Assembly: GCF_002215215.1 (NCBI RefSeq)
Contig: NZ_CP018632.1
Coordinates: 6,568,501 to 6,632,500, forward strand
Direction of reading: 5' to 3'
Origin: Granulosicoccus antarcticus IMCC3135
GTDB taxonomy: Bacteria > Pseudomonadota > Gammaproteobacteria > Granulosicoccales > Granulosicoccaceae
DNA: 64,000 nt
In this document: piece after piece, positions 50,725 through 60,437 of the stretch
How the letters are laid out: the number at the start of each line of letters is the position of its first letter
How positions within the stretch are numbered: the stretch's first letter is position 1
Position numbers and translations under genes: made by a program
Notes under the pieces: model-generated
Told to the model about the DNA's origin: nothing
The model's input: the letters and a program-made list of their open reading frames with translations, nothing else
The model's database searches: none

Positions 50725-51495
50725 TTAATACTGGTTACGACGCTCACGCAGTTCGGCAAAGACAGCCACTTCATCGGCATCCGGCATACCCAGCGCCTGA
50801 CGCAACTCGCTATTGTCGATACGCAAGAAAGGATTGGTTTCCAGCTCCAGCTGCAACTTAGTCGGCACCGTCGCCAGCCCCTGATCGCGTAACTTTGTGA
50901 CCTCTGCTGCACGGGCCTGGAGTGCGGCATTACTCGGATCAACATCCAGTGCAAAGCGGGCATTGGTCGCGGTGTACTCATGAGCGCAATAAACCAATGT
51001 CTCTGGTGGCAAGACCTTCAGCTTGGCCACACTCTCCAGCATCATGGCTGCATCACCTTCGAACAATCGGCCACAACCCATCGAGAACAAGGTATCGCCT
51101 GTGAAGACCAGTTCATCATCGGCAAAGTAGTAGTTGATCATGTCCTTCGTATGACCCGGCGTATGAATAGCCTTGACGGCTCTGCCGGCGAATTCAAACT
51201 CGGATCCCTGACTGACGAACTGGTCAAGACCTGCGATGGCCGTCGATACAGGCTCAGGCCCTGTTACCTGGCAGCCGGTGGCTGATTTGATAGCAGCCAG
51301 TCCCGCGGTATGATCACCATGATGATGGGTGATCAGCAGATGCGTCAGGCTCCAGCCCTGCTTGTCCAGAGCATCCAGTGCCGCCTGGGCATGGCCAGCA
51401 TCGATACAGGCCGTCTGCCCCGTATCGGCATCGTGTACCAGCACACCGTAGTTATCCCCGCCATAAGGAAATTGAAAACACTCAAGCTTGCTCAT
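50725..51495 (-). CDS. gloB: Hydroxyacylglutathione hydrolase (glyoxalase II)
   Basis: 256 aa, metallo-beta-lactamase fold. The two-metal site is THHHGDHT (about 56-63), HTPGHT near 111, D in FTGDTLF and H in CAHEYT. The C-terminal substrate domain has NARFALDVDPSN and ends LRERRNQY. It hydrolyses S-lactoylglutathione to lactate and glutathione in methylglyoxal detoxification. It follows the inositol-phosphatase-family gene by 4 bp, suggesting one operon with that gene and the YtoQ-like gene. Confidence 0.95.
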   Translation of the reverse strand: MSKLECFQFPYGGDNYGVLVHDADTGQTACIDAGHAQAALDALDKQGWSLTHLLITHHHGDHTAGLAAIKSATGCQVTGPEPVSTAIAGLDQFVSQGSEFEFAGRAVKAIHTPGHTKDMINYYFADDELVFTGDTLFSMGCGRLFEGDAAMMLESVAKLKVLPPETLVYCAHEYTATNARFALDVDPSNAALQARAAEVTKLRDQGLATVPTKLQLELETNPFLRIDNSELRQALGMPDADEVAVFAELRERRNQY

Positions 51496-51499
51496 GATT

Positions 51500-52306
51500 T
51501 CATTGTTCCGTTGATTTGGGGCCGTAGGCTGTCTCTACCATACTGGCCACCTCGTTATAGATACCCGGACCAGCGGTGATCACGCGACCGCCTTTTTCCA
51601 GCATATGCTGCATATTGAACGCCTCCACTTTACCGCCTGCCTCTTCGATGAATAACAGCGAGGCCAGACAATCCCAGGCGTTCATGTGCGGCTCGACATA
51701 ACCGATCAATCTGCCTGCAGCGACATAAGCCAAGTCCAGTGCACCTGAACCGCCACGTCTGAACAACCCCTGGCGATTCAGCAACTGAGTCAGCAGTGTC
51801 AGGGTCGGCTCCGGGGGAATGCGAGAGTTGTGCCCCACCCCCAGAGTGCCATCACTAAGACTATTTGCCGCGTGGGCCTGCAGTCGACGTCCATTGAGAA
51901 ATGCTCCCTGGCCGCGCTGGCCGGTGTAGTTCTCATTACTAACCGGATCGCAGATAACCGCGCAGACCGTCTGATCATTCTGTACACAGGCTAGTACGAC
52001 GCACCAGCCCGGTGTGCCATTGACAAAATTGGTGGTGCCATCAATCGGATCAATAACCCAGGTAAAGCCCGAGCTGCCGGTGACGTTGTCATGTTCTTCA
52101 CCGACGATGGAATCGTCCGGAAAAGAATCACCGATGGCAGCACGAATCTGGTCTTCCACTGATTTGTCAGCATTGGAAACCCAATCCTGCAGACCTTTGA
52201 CTTCGATATCCAGGTTATCGCGATCATGGAATAGTGTCAGCGCACTCTGCGCGGCTTCTGCAACGATGCCTTTGGCAAATTCCAGCCGCGCGGCAACCGC
52301 ACTCAT
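51500..52306 (-). CDS. Inositol monophosphatase family phosphatase
   Basis: 268 aa. Metal motifs are GEEHD near 69, DPIDGTTNFVNG near 86-97 and the C-terminal WDCLASLLFIEEAGG. Members include inositol monophosphatase (SuhB), histidinol-phosphatase (HisN) and CysQ. This protein is nearest in pattern to IMPase/HisN; CysQ would show a different substrate loop. Its first codons overlap the end of the YtoQ-like gene by 4 bp. It is Mg2+ dependent and cytoplasmic. Confidence 0.88.
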   Translation of the reverse strand: MSAVAARLEFAKGIVAEAAQSALTLFHDRDNLDIEVKGLQDWVSNADKSVEDQIRAAIGDSFPDDSIVGEEHDNVTGSSGFTWVIDPIDGTTNFVNGTPGWCVVLACVQNDQTVCAVICDPVSNENYTGQRGQGAFLNGRRLQAHAANSLSDGTLGVGHNSRIPPEPTLTLLTQLLNRQGLFRRGGSGALDLAYVAAGRLIGYVEPHMNAWDCLASLLFIEEAGGKVEAFNMQHMLEKGGRVITAGPGIYNEVASMVETAYGPKSTEQ

Positions 52307-52788
52307 GTACTCGTTCCTGCAGCAACACAGCCTGCCGCATCAGGAGTACCCGTGACATAGCGCAACACTTCAACAACTTGCTCAGGCGTTTGCGCCCAAC
52401 CCATGGCCGATGCATCAACTTCCTTGAGCGGATGAATGATATCGGCATCGTGTAACGTGATATACGGCTTTCCCAGCGCAGCACAGAATCCTGCATCAAA
52501 AGCTGCATTCCATTGCTTGTATTGGCTACCAAAGCGGATAACCGCCACGTCGCAGCCCTGAATCTGCGTACGAGTTCGGATACAATTGACTTTCGAGGAC
52601 TGGTGATCGCGCCAGAAACCGGCCTCGGCCTGTCCCAGAACGTCACCAGCCGCATCGCTTGCTTCGTGATTGGTGACGGGAGAATGAAACGTCATCGGCA
52701 AACCTGCGCTCTGGGCAGCTTGCATGATTCGTTCTCGCCAATCAGTATGAATTTCACCGGATAAATAGATCGACCAGATCTTCTGCAT
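52303..52788 (-). CDS. YtoQ-family (nucleoside 2-deoxyribosyltransferase-like) protein
   Basis: 161 aa. Start taken at MQKIWSIYLSGEIHTDWRE. The SGEIHTDWR motif, NHEASDAAGD near 42 and the segment DVAVIRFGSQYKQWNAAFDAGFC near 80-102 are YtoQ hallmarks. The fold resembles nucleoside 2-deoxyribosyltransferases, but the catalytic role of YtoQ is unknown. The C-terminus is Ala/Gly/Thr-rich and lacks homology, perhaps a frame extension. It is the first gene of a tight three-gene set with the phosphatase and gloB. Confidence 0.8.
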   Translation of the reverse strand: MQKIWSIYLSGEIHTDWRERIMQAAQSAGLPMTFHSPVTNHEASDAAGDVLGQAEAGFWRDHQSSKVNCIRTRTQIQGCDVAVIRFGSQYKQWNAAFDAGFCAALGKPYITLHDADIIHPLKEVDASAMGWAQTPEQVVEVLRYVTGTPDAAGCVAAGTST

Positions 52789-52861
52789 GTTCAAACTCCG
52801 CTTTTGTGGATGATGGCGTGATTATCAAAACACCCGCTATCTTGCCTTAAGCGCTCTACTC

Positions 52862-53626
52862 ATGCTTGCCAATCTGCAAAATCTGCTGTCTCTCACCACC
52901 AGTGAGCTAATCATCTGCCTGGCCGTTGTGCTGCTGGCCGGCATTGTTCGCGGGTTTTCAGGGTTTGCCCTGTCGGCTCTGACGATGGCCGCACTGGCGC
53001 TGATTATCCCGCCCCTCGCCCTCATCCCTATCTGTTTCCTGCTCGAATGCGTGGCTAGTGCCTTGATGATGCGCGGCGGCTTCCGCCTGGCAGATCGCAA
53101 GATCTCCTGGGGCCTGGCCATCGGTACGATCGTCGGCACCCCCATCGGCTTGATGGCCACCATGAATGTGGAAGCCGACACCTCCCGCACCATTGCACTG
53201 TGCCTGATTCTGGTGCTGGCCCTGCTCCAGCTATTCAAGAAATCACCCGCGTTCCTGGCCACAACGAAAGGTCTGTATGTCACGGGGATCACCGCAGGTA
53301 TTGCCACAGGCCTTGCCAGCGTCGGTGGCATGGTGGTCGCGCTCTACATTCTCGCCCAGCGCGCGCCCGCCGCCCGCATGCGTGCCTCATTGGTCATGTA
53401 CCTGTTCCTGATCATGTTCTCCTCAGCCTTCTGGCTGTCAGTATCAGGCGTTCTGGATATGCTGGCAGTCAAACGGGCACTGGCATTTGCGCCACTGGTT
53501 GTTATCGGTGTCTTGATGGGCTCCTTGCTGTTCAGGCCCTCACTCGAACAATTCTACAAACGCTTCTGCCTGATACTGCTCATGTCACTGGCCTTGAGCG
53601 GCCTGGTCAGAATGGTTCTGGCTTAG
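52862..53626 (+). CDS. TauE/SafE-family sulfite/organosulfur exporter
   Basis: 254 aa with eight hydrophobic segments in two repeats. The first has GIVRGFSGFALSALTMA near 27-43, the second ITAGIATGLASVGGMVVALYI near 141-161. TauE/SafE proteins export sulfite, sulfoacetate or similar anions. The gene converges on a second member of the family at 53660; the two proteins are only distantly similar, so they are not a recent duplication. Its substrate is not inferable. Confidence 0.9.
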   Translation: MLANLQNLLSLTTSELIICLAVVLLAGIVRGFSGFALSALTMAALALIIPPLALIPICFLLECVASALMMRGGFRLADRKISWGLAIGTIVGTPIGLMATMNVEADTSRTIALCLILVLALLQLFKKSPAFLATTKGLYVTGITAGIATGLASVGGMVVALYILAQRAPAARMRASLVMYLFLIMFSSAFWLSVSGVLDMLAVKRALAFAPLVVIGVLMGSLLFRPSLEQFYKRFCLILLMSLALSGLVRMVLA

Positions 53627-53659
53627 GGGCTGAAAGAGGCTGGGAACAGAACGAAGGCC

Positions 53660-54433
53660 TTAGCTCAGAACGGTCTCAAGCCCGCTGACGAACAGCTTGA
53701 TAGAAACCAGGAACAGGACGATCTGCACGCCCAGAAAGAACCATTTCTCGGACAGAGCATGCACCATGTGCTTGCCTGCCAGCGTTCCGACTGCCGCAAT
53801 CGGCAAGAGCACTACCGAGAGCCACAGCGTAGATGCTGTGTACGGGTGCAACAAGGAGTACGGAACAACCTTCGCCAGATTCACGCAGGCAAACAGAATC
53901 GTGGTGGTACCCGCGAAGACCAGTTTTGGCATCTGCTGCGGCAAGGTGTATATCTGATACGGCGGTGCGCCGGCATGCGATACGAAGCTGGTGAACCCGG
54001 ACACGGTGCCCCAGAACAAGCCGCGGCGTAGCTCGACAGGACGCTTTTCCAACGTGGCGCCCTTGCGCAACCAGCGCGACAGACAAAACGAGATGCCCAG
54101 TACGCCGATCAGAAAAGAGACCACCTCATCTGAGACATAGGCCGCCGTCCCCCATCCCAGCAAAACTCCCGCAATACCCGCTGGAATCAATATGCGCAGA
54201 TTCTCGCCACTATAGTCTCGTCGGTACAGCCAGACACCCACCGCATCCGACAATATATAGATCGGCAACAGCAGCACCGCTGCCAGTACCGGTGATATCA
54301 GCAATGACAAGATAGGCACGGCCAGCATGCCGATTCCCGGCAGACCGCCCTTGGACATGCCCACCAGCAGGGAGGCCAGCAGCAACAGCCACAACAAGGG
54401 TTCGGCAAAAGACAGGGAGGCAAGAGTTGGCAT
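53660..54433 (-). CDS. TauE/SafE-family exporter (second copy)
   Basis: 257 aa with about eight hydrophobic segments. SLLVGMSKGGLPGIGMLAVPIL near 21-42 and GTVSGFTSFVSHAGAPPYQIY near 142-162 are the two signature loops. The gene is tail to tail with the other family member, 33 bp apart. Sulfite metabolism is present in the window (cysJ/cysI), but a link is speculative. Confidence 0.9.
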   Translation of the reverse strand: MPTLASLSFAEPLLWLLLLASLLVGMSKGGLPGIGMLAVPILSLLISPVLAAVLLLPIYILSDAVGVWLYRRDYSGENLRILIPAGIAGVLLGWGTAAYVSDEVVSFLIGVLGISFCLSRWLRKGATLEKRPVELRRGLFWGTVSGFTSFVSHAGAPPYQIYTLPQQMPKLVFAGTTTILFACVNLAKVVPYSLLHPYTASTLWLSVVLLPIAAVGTLAGKHMVHALSEKWFFLGVQIVLFLVSIKLFVSGLETVLS

Positions 54434-54568
54434 CCCCCGATTCTGACAGGTAACAGGGGCTTTTGCGTAAATCAGAAGTCTGTTTTGCGCCCTCGTGTGC
54501 TAGTGCATAGGGGTGACTACCGCTATTGTCTGCCCCATCAGATAAACAACCTCGGCAGCCAGAAAATC

Positions 54569-55189
54569 ATGAATGACAAGAAAACGAATAATGTTCTCCT
54601 TCTGAACAGCTCCGCCAAACTGACAGGTTCCATCTCCCGCAAGCTCGCCGCCCAGGTCGTCGCAAATCTTGAAAAGCATGGCAAGGCTGACAGCGTTGTA
54701 GAAAGGGACCTGGCCGCTGGACTGCCCTTTGTTGATGAAAACTGGGTCAATGCCAATTTCACCCCGGCAGATCAACGCAGCGATGTACAAAAACAGACCC
54801 TGAGCCTGTCCGACTCTCTGGTGGATGAACTGATGCAAGCCGATACCCTGGTACTGGGCGTGCCTATCTACAACTTTGGCGTACCGGCAACGTTCAAGGC
54901 CTGGGTCGACATGATTGCACGCGCTGGCAAGACCTTCCAGTACACAGCCACCGGCCCTGAAGGCCTGATCGCTGACAAGAAAGTGTATCTGGTGATTGCC
55001 TCCGGCGGCACTCCGATTGGCAGTGGCTACGACTTTGCTAGTGGCTACGTCAAGCATGCATTGAGCTTTGTCGGAATTACCGACGTGACTATCATCGATG
55101 CCGCTGAAGTAGCCTCCAAAGGTATCGAGGCTGTTCTGCAATCAGCCGAACAACAGATCAGCGAAATTGACTACGCACTAAGCGCCTGA
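54569..55189 (+). CDS. azoR: FMN-dependent NADH-azoreductase
   Basis: 206 aa, flavodoxin-like. The FMN phosphate loop is LLNSSAKLTGSISRKLA (11-27); VLGVPIYNFGVPATFKAWVDMIARAG near 96-121 and SGGTPIGSGYDFAS near 147 are standard AzoR motifs. It reduces azo compounds and quinones by two-electron transfer from NADH. The start MNDKKTNNVLLLN at 54569 follows the family; upstream codons look non-coding. A quinone-linked glutathione transferase follows on the same strand. Confidence 0.9.
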   Translation: MNDKKTNNVLLLNSSAKLTGSISRKLAAQVVANLEKHGKADSVVERDLAAGLPFVDENWVNANFTPADQRSDVQKQTLSLSDSLVDELMQADTLVLGVPIYNFGVPATFKAWVDMIARAGKTFQYTATGPEGLIADKKVYLVIASGGTPIGSGYDFASGYVKHALSFVGITDVTIIDAAEVASKGIEAVLQSAEQQISEIDYALSA

Positions 55190-55206
55190 TTCAACTTGCG
55201 TTAAAG

Positions 55207-55227
55207 GCCTGCCGATGATCGGCAGGC
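55207..55227. terminator. Perfect hairpin between azoR and the glutathione transferase gene
   Basis: GCCTGCCGAT-G-ATCGGCAGGC is a 10-bp perfect inverted repeat 17 bp after the azoR stop. In RNA the centre would open to a 3-5 nt loop. No T-run follows, and the next start codon is 28 bp away, so it may only attenuate read-through. Confidence 0.4.
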
Positions 55228-55254
55228 AATCACACTAAAGTAAAAGGAACTGAC

Positions 55255-56235
55255 ATGGGTTTACTGGTCAACGGTCAATGGCAAGACCAGTGGTATGACA
55301 CCGATGCTACCGGCGGACGATTTGAACGCTCGGAGGCGGTGTTTCGTCACTGGATAACCGCTGATGGTAATGGTGACGGTGAATTCAAAGCCGAAGCAGG
55401 CCGCTACCACCTGTATGCCAGTTATGCCTGCCCCTGGGTGCATCGTGTCTTGATCTATCGTGCCCTGAAAGGCCTGGAATCGATGATTGAGGTCTCATTC
55501 GTGCACTGGTTGATGGGAGAGAACGGCTGGAGCTTCCAGAGCGACGAGGACAACATTGTCGGCGACAAGCTCTTCGACAGTCGCTTCATGTATGAGATCT
55601 ATCAGAAGGCTGATCCGCAATTCACGGGTCGTGTGACGGTTCCCGTGCTCTGGGATAAACAGCAAAAGACCATTGTCTCGAATGAATCTGCTGAAATCAT
55701 TCGTATGCTCAATTCAGCCTTTGATGACCTGGGCGCAACGGCCGGTGACTATTACCCAGAAGCCCAGCGACAGGCGATCGACAGCATCAACGATCGTGTT
55801 TACAACACGCTGAACAACGGTGTCTACAAATGTGGCTTTGCCACCACTCAAAAAGCCTACGATGAGGCGGTGGTGCCGTTGTTCGACACCCTTGAATGGC
55901 TGGAATCTCAACTGGATAATCAGCGATTCCTGTGTGGCGACCAGCCTCTGGAAGCCGACTGGCGTCTGCTGCCCACCTTGCTTCGATTTGACCTGGTCTA
56001 TCACGGTCATTTCAAATGCAATCTGAAACGACTGGTGGACTATCCCAATCTGTGGGCCTATACCCGCGATCTGTACCAGTGGCCCGGTATCAGCACTACC
56101 TGTAATTTCGAGCACGCCAAGCTTCATTATCTGAAAAGCCACGAGACAGTCAATCCGCACCGTATCGTCCCGATCGGACCTGCGATAGACTTTGATGAGC
56201 CGCATGGCCGAGAGCAACTGACAAACGGGGCGTAA
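55255..56235 (+). CDS. yqjG: Glutathionyl-hydroquinone reductase
   Basis: 326 aa, Xi-class glutathione transferase. The catalytic cysteine is C59 in ASYACPWVHRVLI. The thioredoxin-like domain includes VTVPVLWDKQ and SNESAEIIRML; the helical domain has NNGVYKCGFATTQKAYDEAV and ADWRLLPTLLRFD with the active-site tyrosines in YHGHFKCN. It removes glutathione from glutathionyl-hydroquinones. It fits a quinone-detoxification theme with azoR upstream. Its stop overlaps the start of the SDR gene (TAATG). Confidence 0.93.
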   Translation: MGLLVNGQWQDQWYDTDATGGRFERSEAVFRHWITADGNGDGEFKAEAGRYHLYASYACPWVHRVLIYRALKGLESMIEVSFVHWLMGENGWSFQSDEDNIVGDKLFDSRFMYEIYQKADPQFTGRVTVPVLWDKQQKTIVSNESAEIIRMLNSAFDDLGATAGDYYPEAQRQAIDSINDRVYNTLNNGVYKCGFATTQKAYDEAVVPLFDTLEWLESQLDNQRFLCGDQPLEADWRLLPTLLRFDLVYHGHFKCNLKRLVDYPNLWAYTRDLYQWPGISTTCNFEHAKLHYLKSHETVNPHRIVPIGPAIDFDEPHGREQLTNGA

Positions 56236-56996
56236 TGAAAGAACTCAACGGAAAAACAGCACTGATCACAGGAGCCAGTCGCGGCATAGGCGCGGCAACT
56301 GCTCGCCTGATGGCAAGCAAAGGCATGAAAGTGGTTCTGGCCGCCAGGTCACTCAGTGATTGCGAGCAGGTAGTCGCACAGATCAAGCAGGCCGGTGGCG
56401 AGGCCATCGCAGTCGAATGCGATGTGGCCAAATACGCCTCGGTCGAGGCGGCCGTCAAACTGGCCGTGGACAATTTTGGCCAGCTGGATATTCTGGTCAA
56501 CAATGCCGGCATCATTGATCCCATTGCACGTATTGCCGACTCCGATCCGGATAGCTGGGATGCGGTGGTGGATATCAATCTGAAGGGCGTTTATCACGGC
56601 CTCAAAGCGGTGCTTCCCGCGATGGAAAAACGCGGTTCAGGCACCATCATCAATATCAGCTCAGGCGCTGCCACCAATGCCCTGGAAGGCTGGAGTCATT
56701 ACTGTGCCACCAAGGCGGCGGTGCTGTCCCTGACTCAATGTGTCCACAAGGAATACGCCGAACACGGTATCCGCTGCATTGGCATGAGCCCGGGCACTGT
56801 TGCCACTGACATGCAGGTCGCCATCAAGAATTCAGGCATCAATCCGGTCAGTCAGATGGATTTCAGTGCCCATATTCCGCCCGAGTGGCCGGCACAGGCC
56901 ATCACATGGCTCTGTACCGAAGCGGCGGCCGAATGGTCGGGCACCGATTTTTCACTCAAGACGGAAAAGGGCCGCAGACTCTGCGGCATTATCTAG
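56235..56996 (+). CDS. Short-chain dehydrogenase/reductase
   Basis: 253 aa, classical SDR. Cofactor loop TGASRGIGAAT (13-23), NNAG near 87, Ser in INISSGA and the YCATK active-site pair near 155-159. A basic residue after the first strand (AARS) suggests NADP(H). It is coupled to the glutathionyl-hydroquinone reductase gene and may act on a quinone or a carbonyl from the same compounds. The substrate is unknown. Confidence 0.9.
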   Translation: MKELNGKTALITGASRGIGAATARLMASKGMKVVLAARSLSDCEQVVAQIKQAGGEAIAVECDVAKYASVEAAVKLAVDNFGQLDILVNNAGIIDPIARIADSDPDSWDAVVDINLKGVYHGLKAVLPAMEKRGSGTIINISSGAATNALEGWSHYCATKAAVLSLTQCVHKEYAEHGIRCIGMSPGTVATDMQVAIKNSGINPVSQMDFSAHIPPEWPAQAITWLCTEAAAEWSGTDFSLKTEKGRRLCGII

Positions 56997-57013
56997 ATTG
57001 AGCTGACAGGCTC

Positions 57014-58423
57014 TTACGCTACCGCTTGACGGCAGATTTCGATCGCCTTGAGCAATCGGGCTTCGATCTCTGCCCGGTCGATCAGTGCGACCGTGTCGTT
57101 CATTGCCGGTGACTGGGTACCCCCGGTCACCGCCAGTCGCAGTGGTTGCCCCAATTTGCCAAAGCCAATTTCCAAGGCCTCGACACAGGCTTCCATGGCG
57201 CTCTGAATACTGGCAGCATCCCACGACTCCAACGCCTTGAAGCGTGTGCTCATATCGAGCAATACATCAGCGCTTGCCTGCTTGAACTGCTTGGCTTCAG
57301 CCTTGCTGTCATAGCTTTGTGGTGCTTCATAAAAATAGCGGGCTGATTCTGCCATCTCCACCAATGTTTTCGCACGATCGCGCAGGATGTTTGCAACCTC
57401 TGACAAGGGTGCTCCCTTGCTGGTATCAATGCTCAGCTTCTCCATATAGGGCTGTAACGCGGCCCCCAGATGGCTTGCTTCAGCCTTGTGGAAATACTGC
57501 TGATTGACCCACTCAAGCTTCTTGTCATCAAACACGGAACCTGAACGATTGCACGCCTCCAGAGTGAACAGATCACGCATCTCTTCACTGGTGAAGATCT
57601 CCTGGTCCTGGTGTGACCAGCCCAGACGCACCAGATAATTGAGCAAGGCTTCCGGCAGAAAACCATCGTCCTTGTACTGCATGACACTCACGGCACCGTG
57701 GCGCTTGGACATGCGCTTGCCATCTTCACCCAGGATCATGGGCAAATGGGCATAGACCGGACGCTCACCGCCCAGAGCTTCAAGGATATTGATCTGTCTG
57801 GGCGTATTGTTGATGTGATCATCACCGCGAATGACATGGGTTATTTCCATATCCATGTCGTCCACCACAACCGTCAAATTGTAGGTGGGTGTGCCATCAG
57901 AACGCATGATGACCAGGTCATCCAGCTCTTTGTTGTCGATAACGATCGGTCCCTTGACGCCATCTTCGATGGTGACCTTGCCTTCCAGCGGGTTGGCAAA
58001 ACGCACAACAGGCTTGATACCTGCAGGCGGGGTATCCGTGCGACCACGCCAGTAACCGTTGTAACGAGGCTTCTCCTTCTTGGCCATCGCCTCCTCGCGC
58101 ATGGCATTCAGCTCTTCTGGCGTGCAATAGCAATAATAGGCATGACCGGCGTCCATCAGCTGTTTGACAGCCTCACGATAACGATCAAAGCGCTTGGTCT
58201 GATAGAACGGACCTTCGTCATATTCCAGCCCCAGCCATTCCATTGAATCCAGAATGGCCTGAACCGACTCATCCGAGGAGCGCTCCAGGTCGGTGTCCTC
58301 GATGCGCAACACAAACTCGCCACCGTGTTTACGCGCGAACAAATAGCTGAACAACGCCGTCCTGGCTCCGCCAATATGCAGATAACCTGTTGGACTTGGT
58401 GCAAATCTTGTACGGACCTTCAT
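57014..58423 (-). CDS. gltX: Glutamyl-tRNA synthetase
   Basis: 469 aa, the standard length for bacterial GluRS. The class I motifs are [17 protein letters not shown] near the N-terminus (HIGH region) and the [12 protein letters not shown] loop near 240. The tRNA-binding C-terminal region follows. The true start is [11 protein letters not shown] at 58423. [15 protein letters not shown] segment near 100 resembles the zinc-less form. It charges tRNA-Glu with glutamate. The promoter region overlaps the 5' area of the divergent PP2C gene (148 bp). Confidence 0.96.
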   Translation of the reverse strand: MKVRTRFAPSPTGYLHIGGARTALFSYLFARKHGGEFVLRIEDTDLERSSDESVQAILDSMEWLGLEYDEGPFYQTKRFDRYREAVKQLMDAGHAYYCYCTPEELNAMREEAMAKKEKPRYNGYWRGRTDTPPAGIKPVVRFANPLEGKVTIEDGVKGPIVIDNKELDDLVIMRSDGTPTYNLTVVVDDMDMEITHVIRGDDHINNTPRQINILEALGGERPVYAHLPMILGEDGKRMSKRHGAVSVMQYKDDGFLPEALLNYLVRLGWSHQDQEIFTSEEMRDLFTLEACNRSGSVFDDKKLEWVNQQYFHKAEASHLGAALQPYMEKLSIDTSKGAPLSEVANILRDRAKTLVEMAESARYFYEAPQSYDSKAEAKQFKQASADVLLDMSTRFKALESWDAASIQSAMEACVEALEIGFGKLGQPLRLAVTGGTQSPAMNDTVALIDRAEIEARLLKAIEICRQAVA

Positions 58424-58571
58424 TCGGTATTTCACTGGGGCTAGATGGCAGGTGTGGAGTTTAACAAACCGAAAGCACAAAAAATTCCCGATCAATAGCG
58501 GTATTGCTGCCACTTCATCATGACTCGGGGGAGCTGTATACTGCCATTCAGACCAAGGTTGTAAGATTCCA

Positions 58572-59414
58572 ATGCCCAATCCACCGCTACCCATCCCTCC
58601 TGCACCGATCAGCTCTGATCGAGTAGCCAGGCGACGCCATCCCGAGAACGGCTCAGTCGACAATAGTGTGAACAATTCTGCTTCTGGATCACGCCCAACG
58701 AATGCACCCAAATGGTTCTCCTGTGCCGCCTCGGAACTGGGTCACGTTCGCAAAGTCAATGAAGACTCTTTTCTGGATGCTCGCGAAGAGGCACTGTGGG
58801 TGGTTGCCGATGGCATGGGAGGCCACAGCCGCGGAGACCGAGCCAGCCAGGTCATCATCGAGACCATGAGCTCGTTCAAATCGCAGGAAAACGCACTGCA
58901 GAGTGTCGATGATCTGCTTGATCGCCTGAACAAGGCCAACGACACCTGCCGACAGGTTGCACAAGGCAAGGTCATGGGCAGTACGGTCGCAACGCTCTAT
59001 CTGAACAAGGACAGTGCCTATATTCTGTGGGCTGGCGATAGCCGAATCTACCGCCATCGTCATGGTGAATTCTCACAACTGACGGATGATCACAGCCTGG
59101 TGCAGGAACTGTGCAGACTCGGGGAGCTGACGCCAGAGGAGGCCGAAAACCACCCCTCCTCCAATGTCATAACCCGTGCAATTGGTGTCTCTGATGAAAT
59201 CGACATCCAGGTCAGACAGGTCGACCTGCAGCCCGGCGATCGCTTTCTGCTGTGCAGCGACGGATTGTTCAAGGATGTCAAACCGGCGGAAGTGGCGAAC
59301 AATCTTGCCCTGCCCTCGCCGCGCCAGGCTCTTGATGAGCTGGTGAAACTGGCGCTGCGACGAGGCGGTACGGACAACGTCACAGCGATTGTCGTGCAGA
59401 TGGCAATTGCCTGA
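58572..59414 (+). CDS. PP2C-family serine/threonine protein phosphatase
   Basis: 280 aa. A Pro/Ser/Asn-rich N-terminal tail of about 45 residues precedes the catalytic domain. Metal ligands and motifs are [48 protein letters not shown] and [11 protein letters not shown]. Stand-alone PP2C enzymes of this type (PppA/Stp1-like) often oppose a PknA-type kinase, for example in type VI secretion, but no kinase or secretion gene is seen here. It is divergent from gltX. Confidence 0.93.
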   Translation: MPNPPLPIPPAPISSDRVARRRHPENGSVDNSVNNSASGSRPTNAPKWFSCAASELGHVRKVNEDSFLDAREEALWVVADGMGGHSRGDRASQVIIETMSSFKSQENALQSVDDLLDRLNKANDTCRQVAQGKVMGSTVATLYLNKDSAYILWAGDSRIYRHRHGEFSQLTDDHSLVQELCRLGELTPEEAENHPSSNVITRAIGVSDEIDIQVRQVDLQPGDRFLLCSDGLFKDVKPAEVANNLALPSPRQALDELVKLALRRGGTDNVTAIVVQMAIA

Positions 59415-59432
59415 TTTGAGTCAGGGCACCAT

Positions 59433-60335
59433 TTACATGAAGCTTTCGCGAATCACGTAAAGCAGAGTCGAATCAACCTGCACCGGGTTGACCACGATAC
59501 GAGACATCAGGGGTGCGCTGCCGCTAAAGTCAGCGCCCAGTTGCGCTCGAGTGTCTGCCGGAAAGTTGAATGAGCCAGTATCAGGCGTCACACAGGTCAC
59601 GGTCACACCGTCCTCCAGAAAGAAACCACCCGCGGTCGTCGCAAAAATCCGGATCAGGGCCGTAGGGTCAGACGAAGGCTCCCAGGTGAACTGGGTATTG
59701 GCAGAAATCGTGTTACCAGAGCCAAAAGCGGCACCGCTCAAGGTTGTGATAGTGGGGACTTCGGCGGCAACAAATGCCGGTATTTCAGCGCTGCCGGGAA
59801 CATCAACGGTCAGCCCCTCTGGAACCGGGCCGTCCATCAACATCGACATATTGGGCAGATCATAAAACAGGAAGCCTGCCGTAGGTTGTTCTTCCAAGGT
59901 GGCGTAAGTGCCTGCAGGACTGCTCAGAACAATCGCCTCTCCGGCACTGACAGCCGTTTTGCCGACACCTGGAACCGTGGGTACAAAGCCTGCGCTGATT
60001 TCCTCGAAATCAATGACGCCATCATCCTGCACCTGGCACATGGCCGACTCACCTGAAAGCATGGAACTCAGGAAACTGGCTGAGACTCCACTATCGAGGC
60101 GGTAGAAACTGGCGACCAGATCAGATGCCACTCCGGCATCATCATCAATAGTGACCGCACCGTAGTGCGTAATGTCGCCTTCTGGCGCCACTGGCACATC
60201 GATCAAACCGGGTTGACTGACTTCACCATCATCCGGTGCATTGTTATTGTTGTCCGAATCGCCGCCGCTGGAGCAGGCAGTTTGCAAAGCGATCATGGAG
60301 AGCAACAGGGTTGTTCTGGTTCTTGTGAGTTTCAT
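59433..60335 (-). CDS. Lipoprotein of unknown function
   Basis: 300 aa. The start MKLTRTRTTLLLSMIALQTAC gives a lipoprotein signal with lipobox LQTAC; a Gly/Ser/Asp/Asn-rich linker follows. The remainder is predicted beta-rich, with two cysteines (AMCQVQDDG, VTCVTPD). I recognise no family. It lies 102 bp downstream of the DUF4331 gene on the same strand and may be its partner. It converges on the PP2C gene. Confidence 0.65.
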   Translation of the reverse strand: MKLTRTRTTLLLSMIALQTACSSGGDSDNNNNAPDDGEVSQPGLIDVPVAPEGDITHYGAVTIDDDAGVASDLVASFYRLDSGVSASFLSSMLSGESAMCQVQDDGVIDFEEISAGFVPTVPGVGKTAVSAGEAIVLSSPAGTYATLEEQPTAGFLFYDLPNMSMLMDGPVPEGLTVDVPGSAEIPAFVAAEVPTITTLSGAAFGSGNTISANTQFTWEPSSDPTALIRIFATTAGGFFLEDGVTVTCVTPDTGSFNFPADTRAQLGADFSGSAPLMSRIVVNPVQVDSTLLYVIRESFM

Positions 60336-60437
60336 CTGTTTCCCGGCTTGATTTTTATAATGTAGAAGATCGTGCGCTGTCATGGCGAAGAGCTGCAGAG
60401 AGGACTTTTACAAGCCCCCTCGCCTCTTCAACTCAGA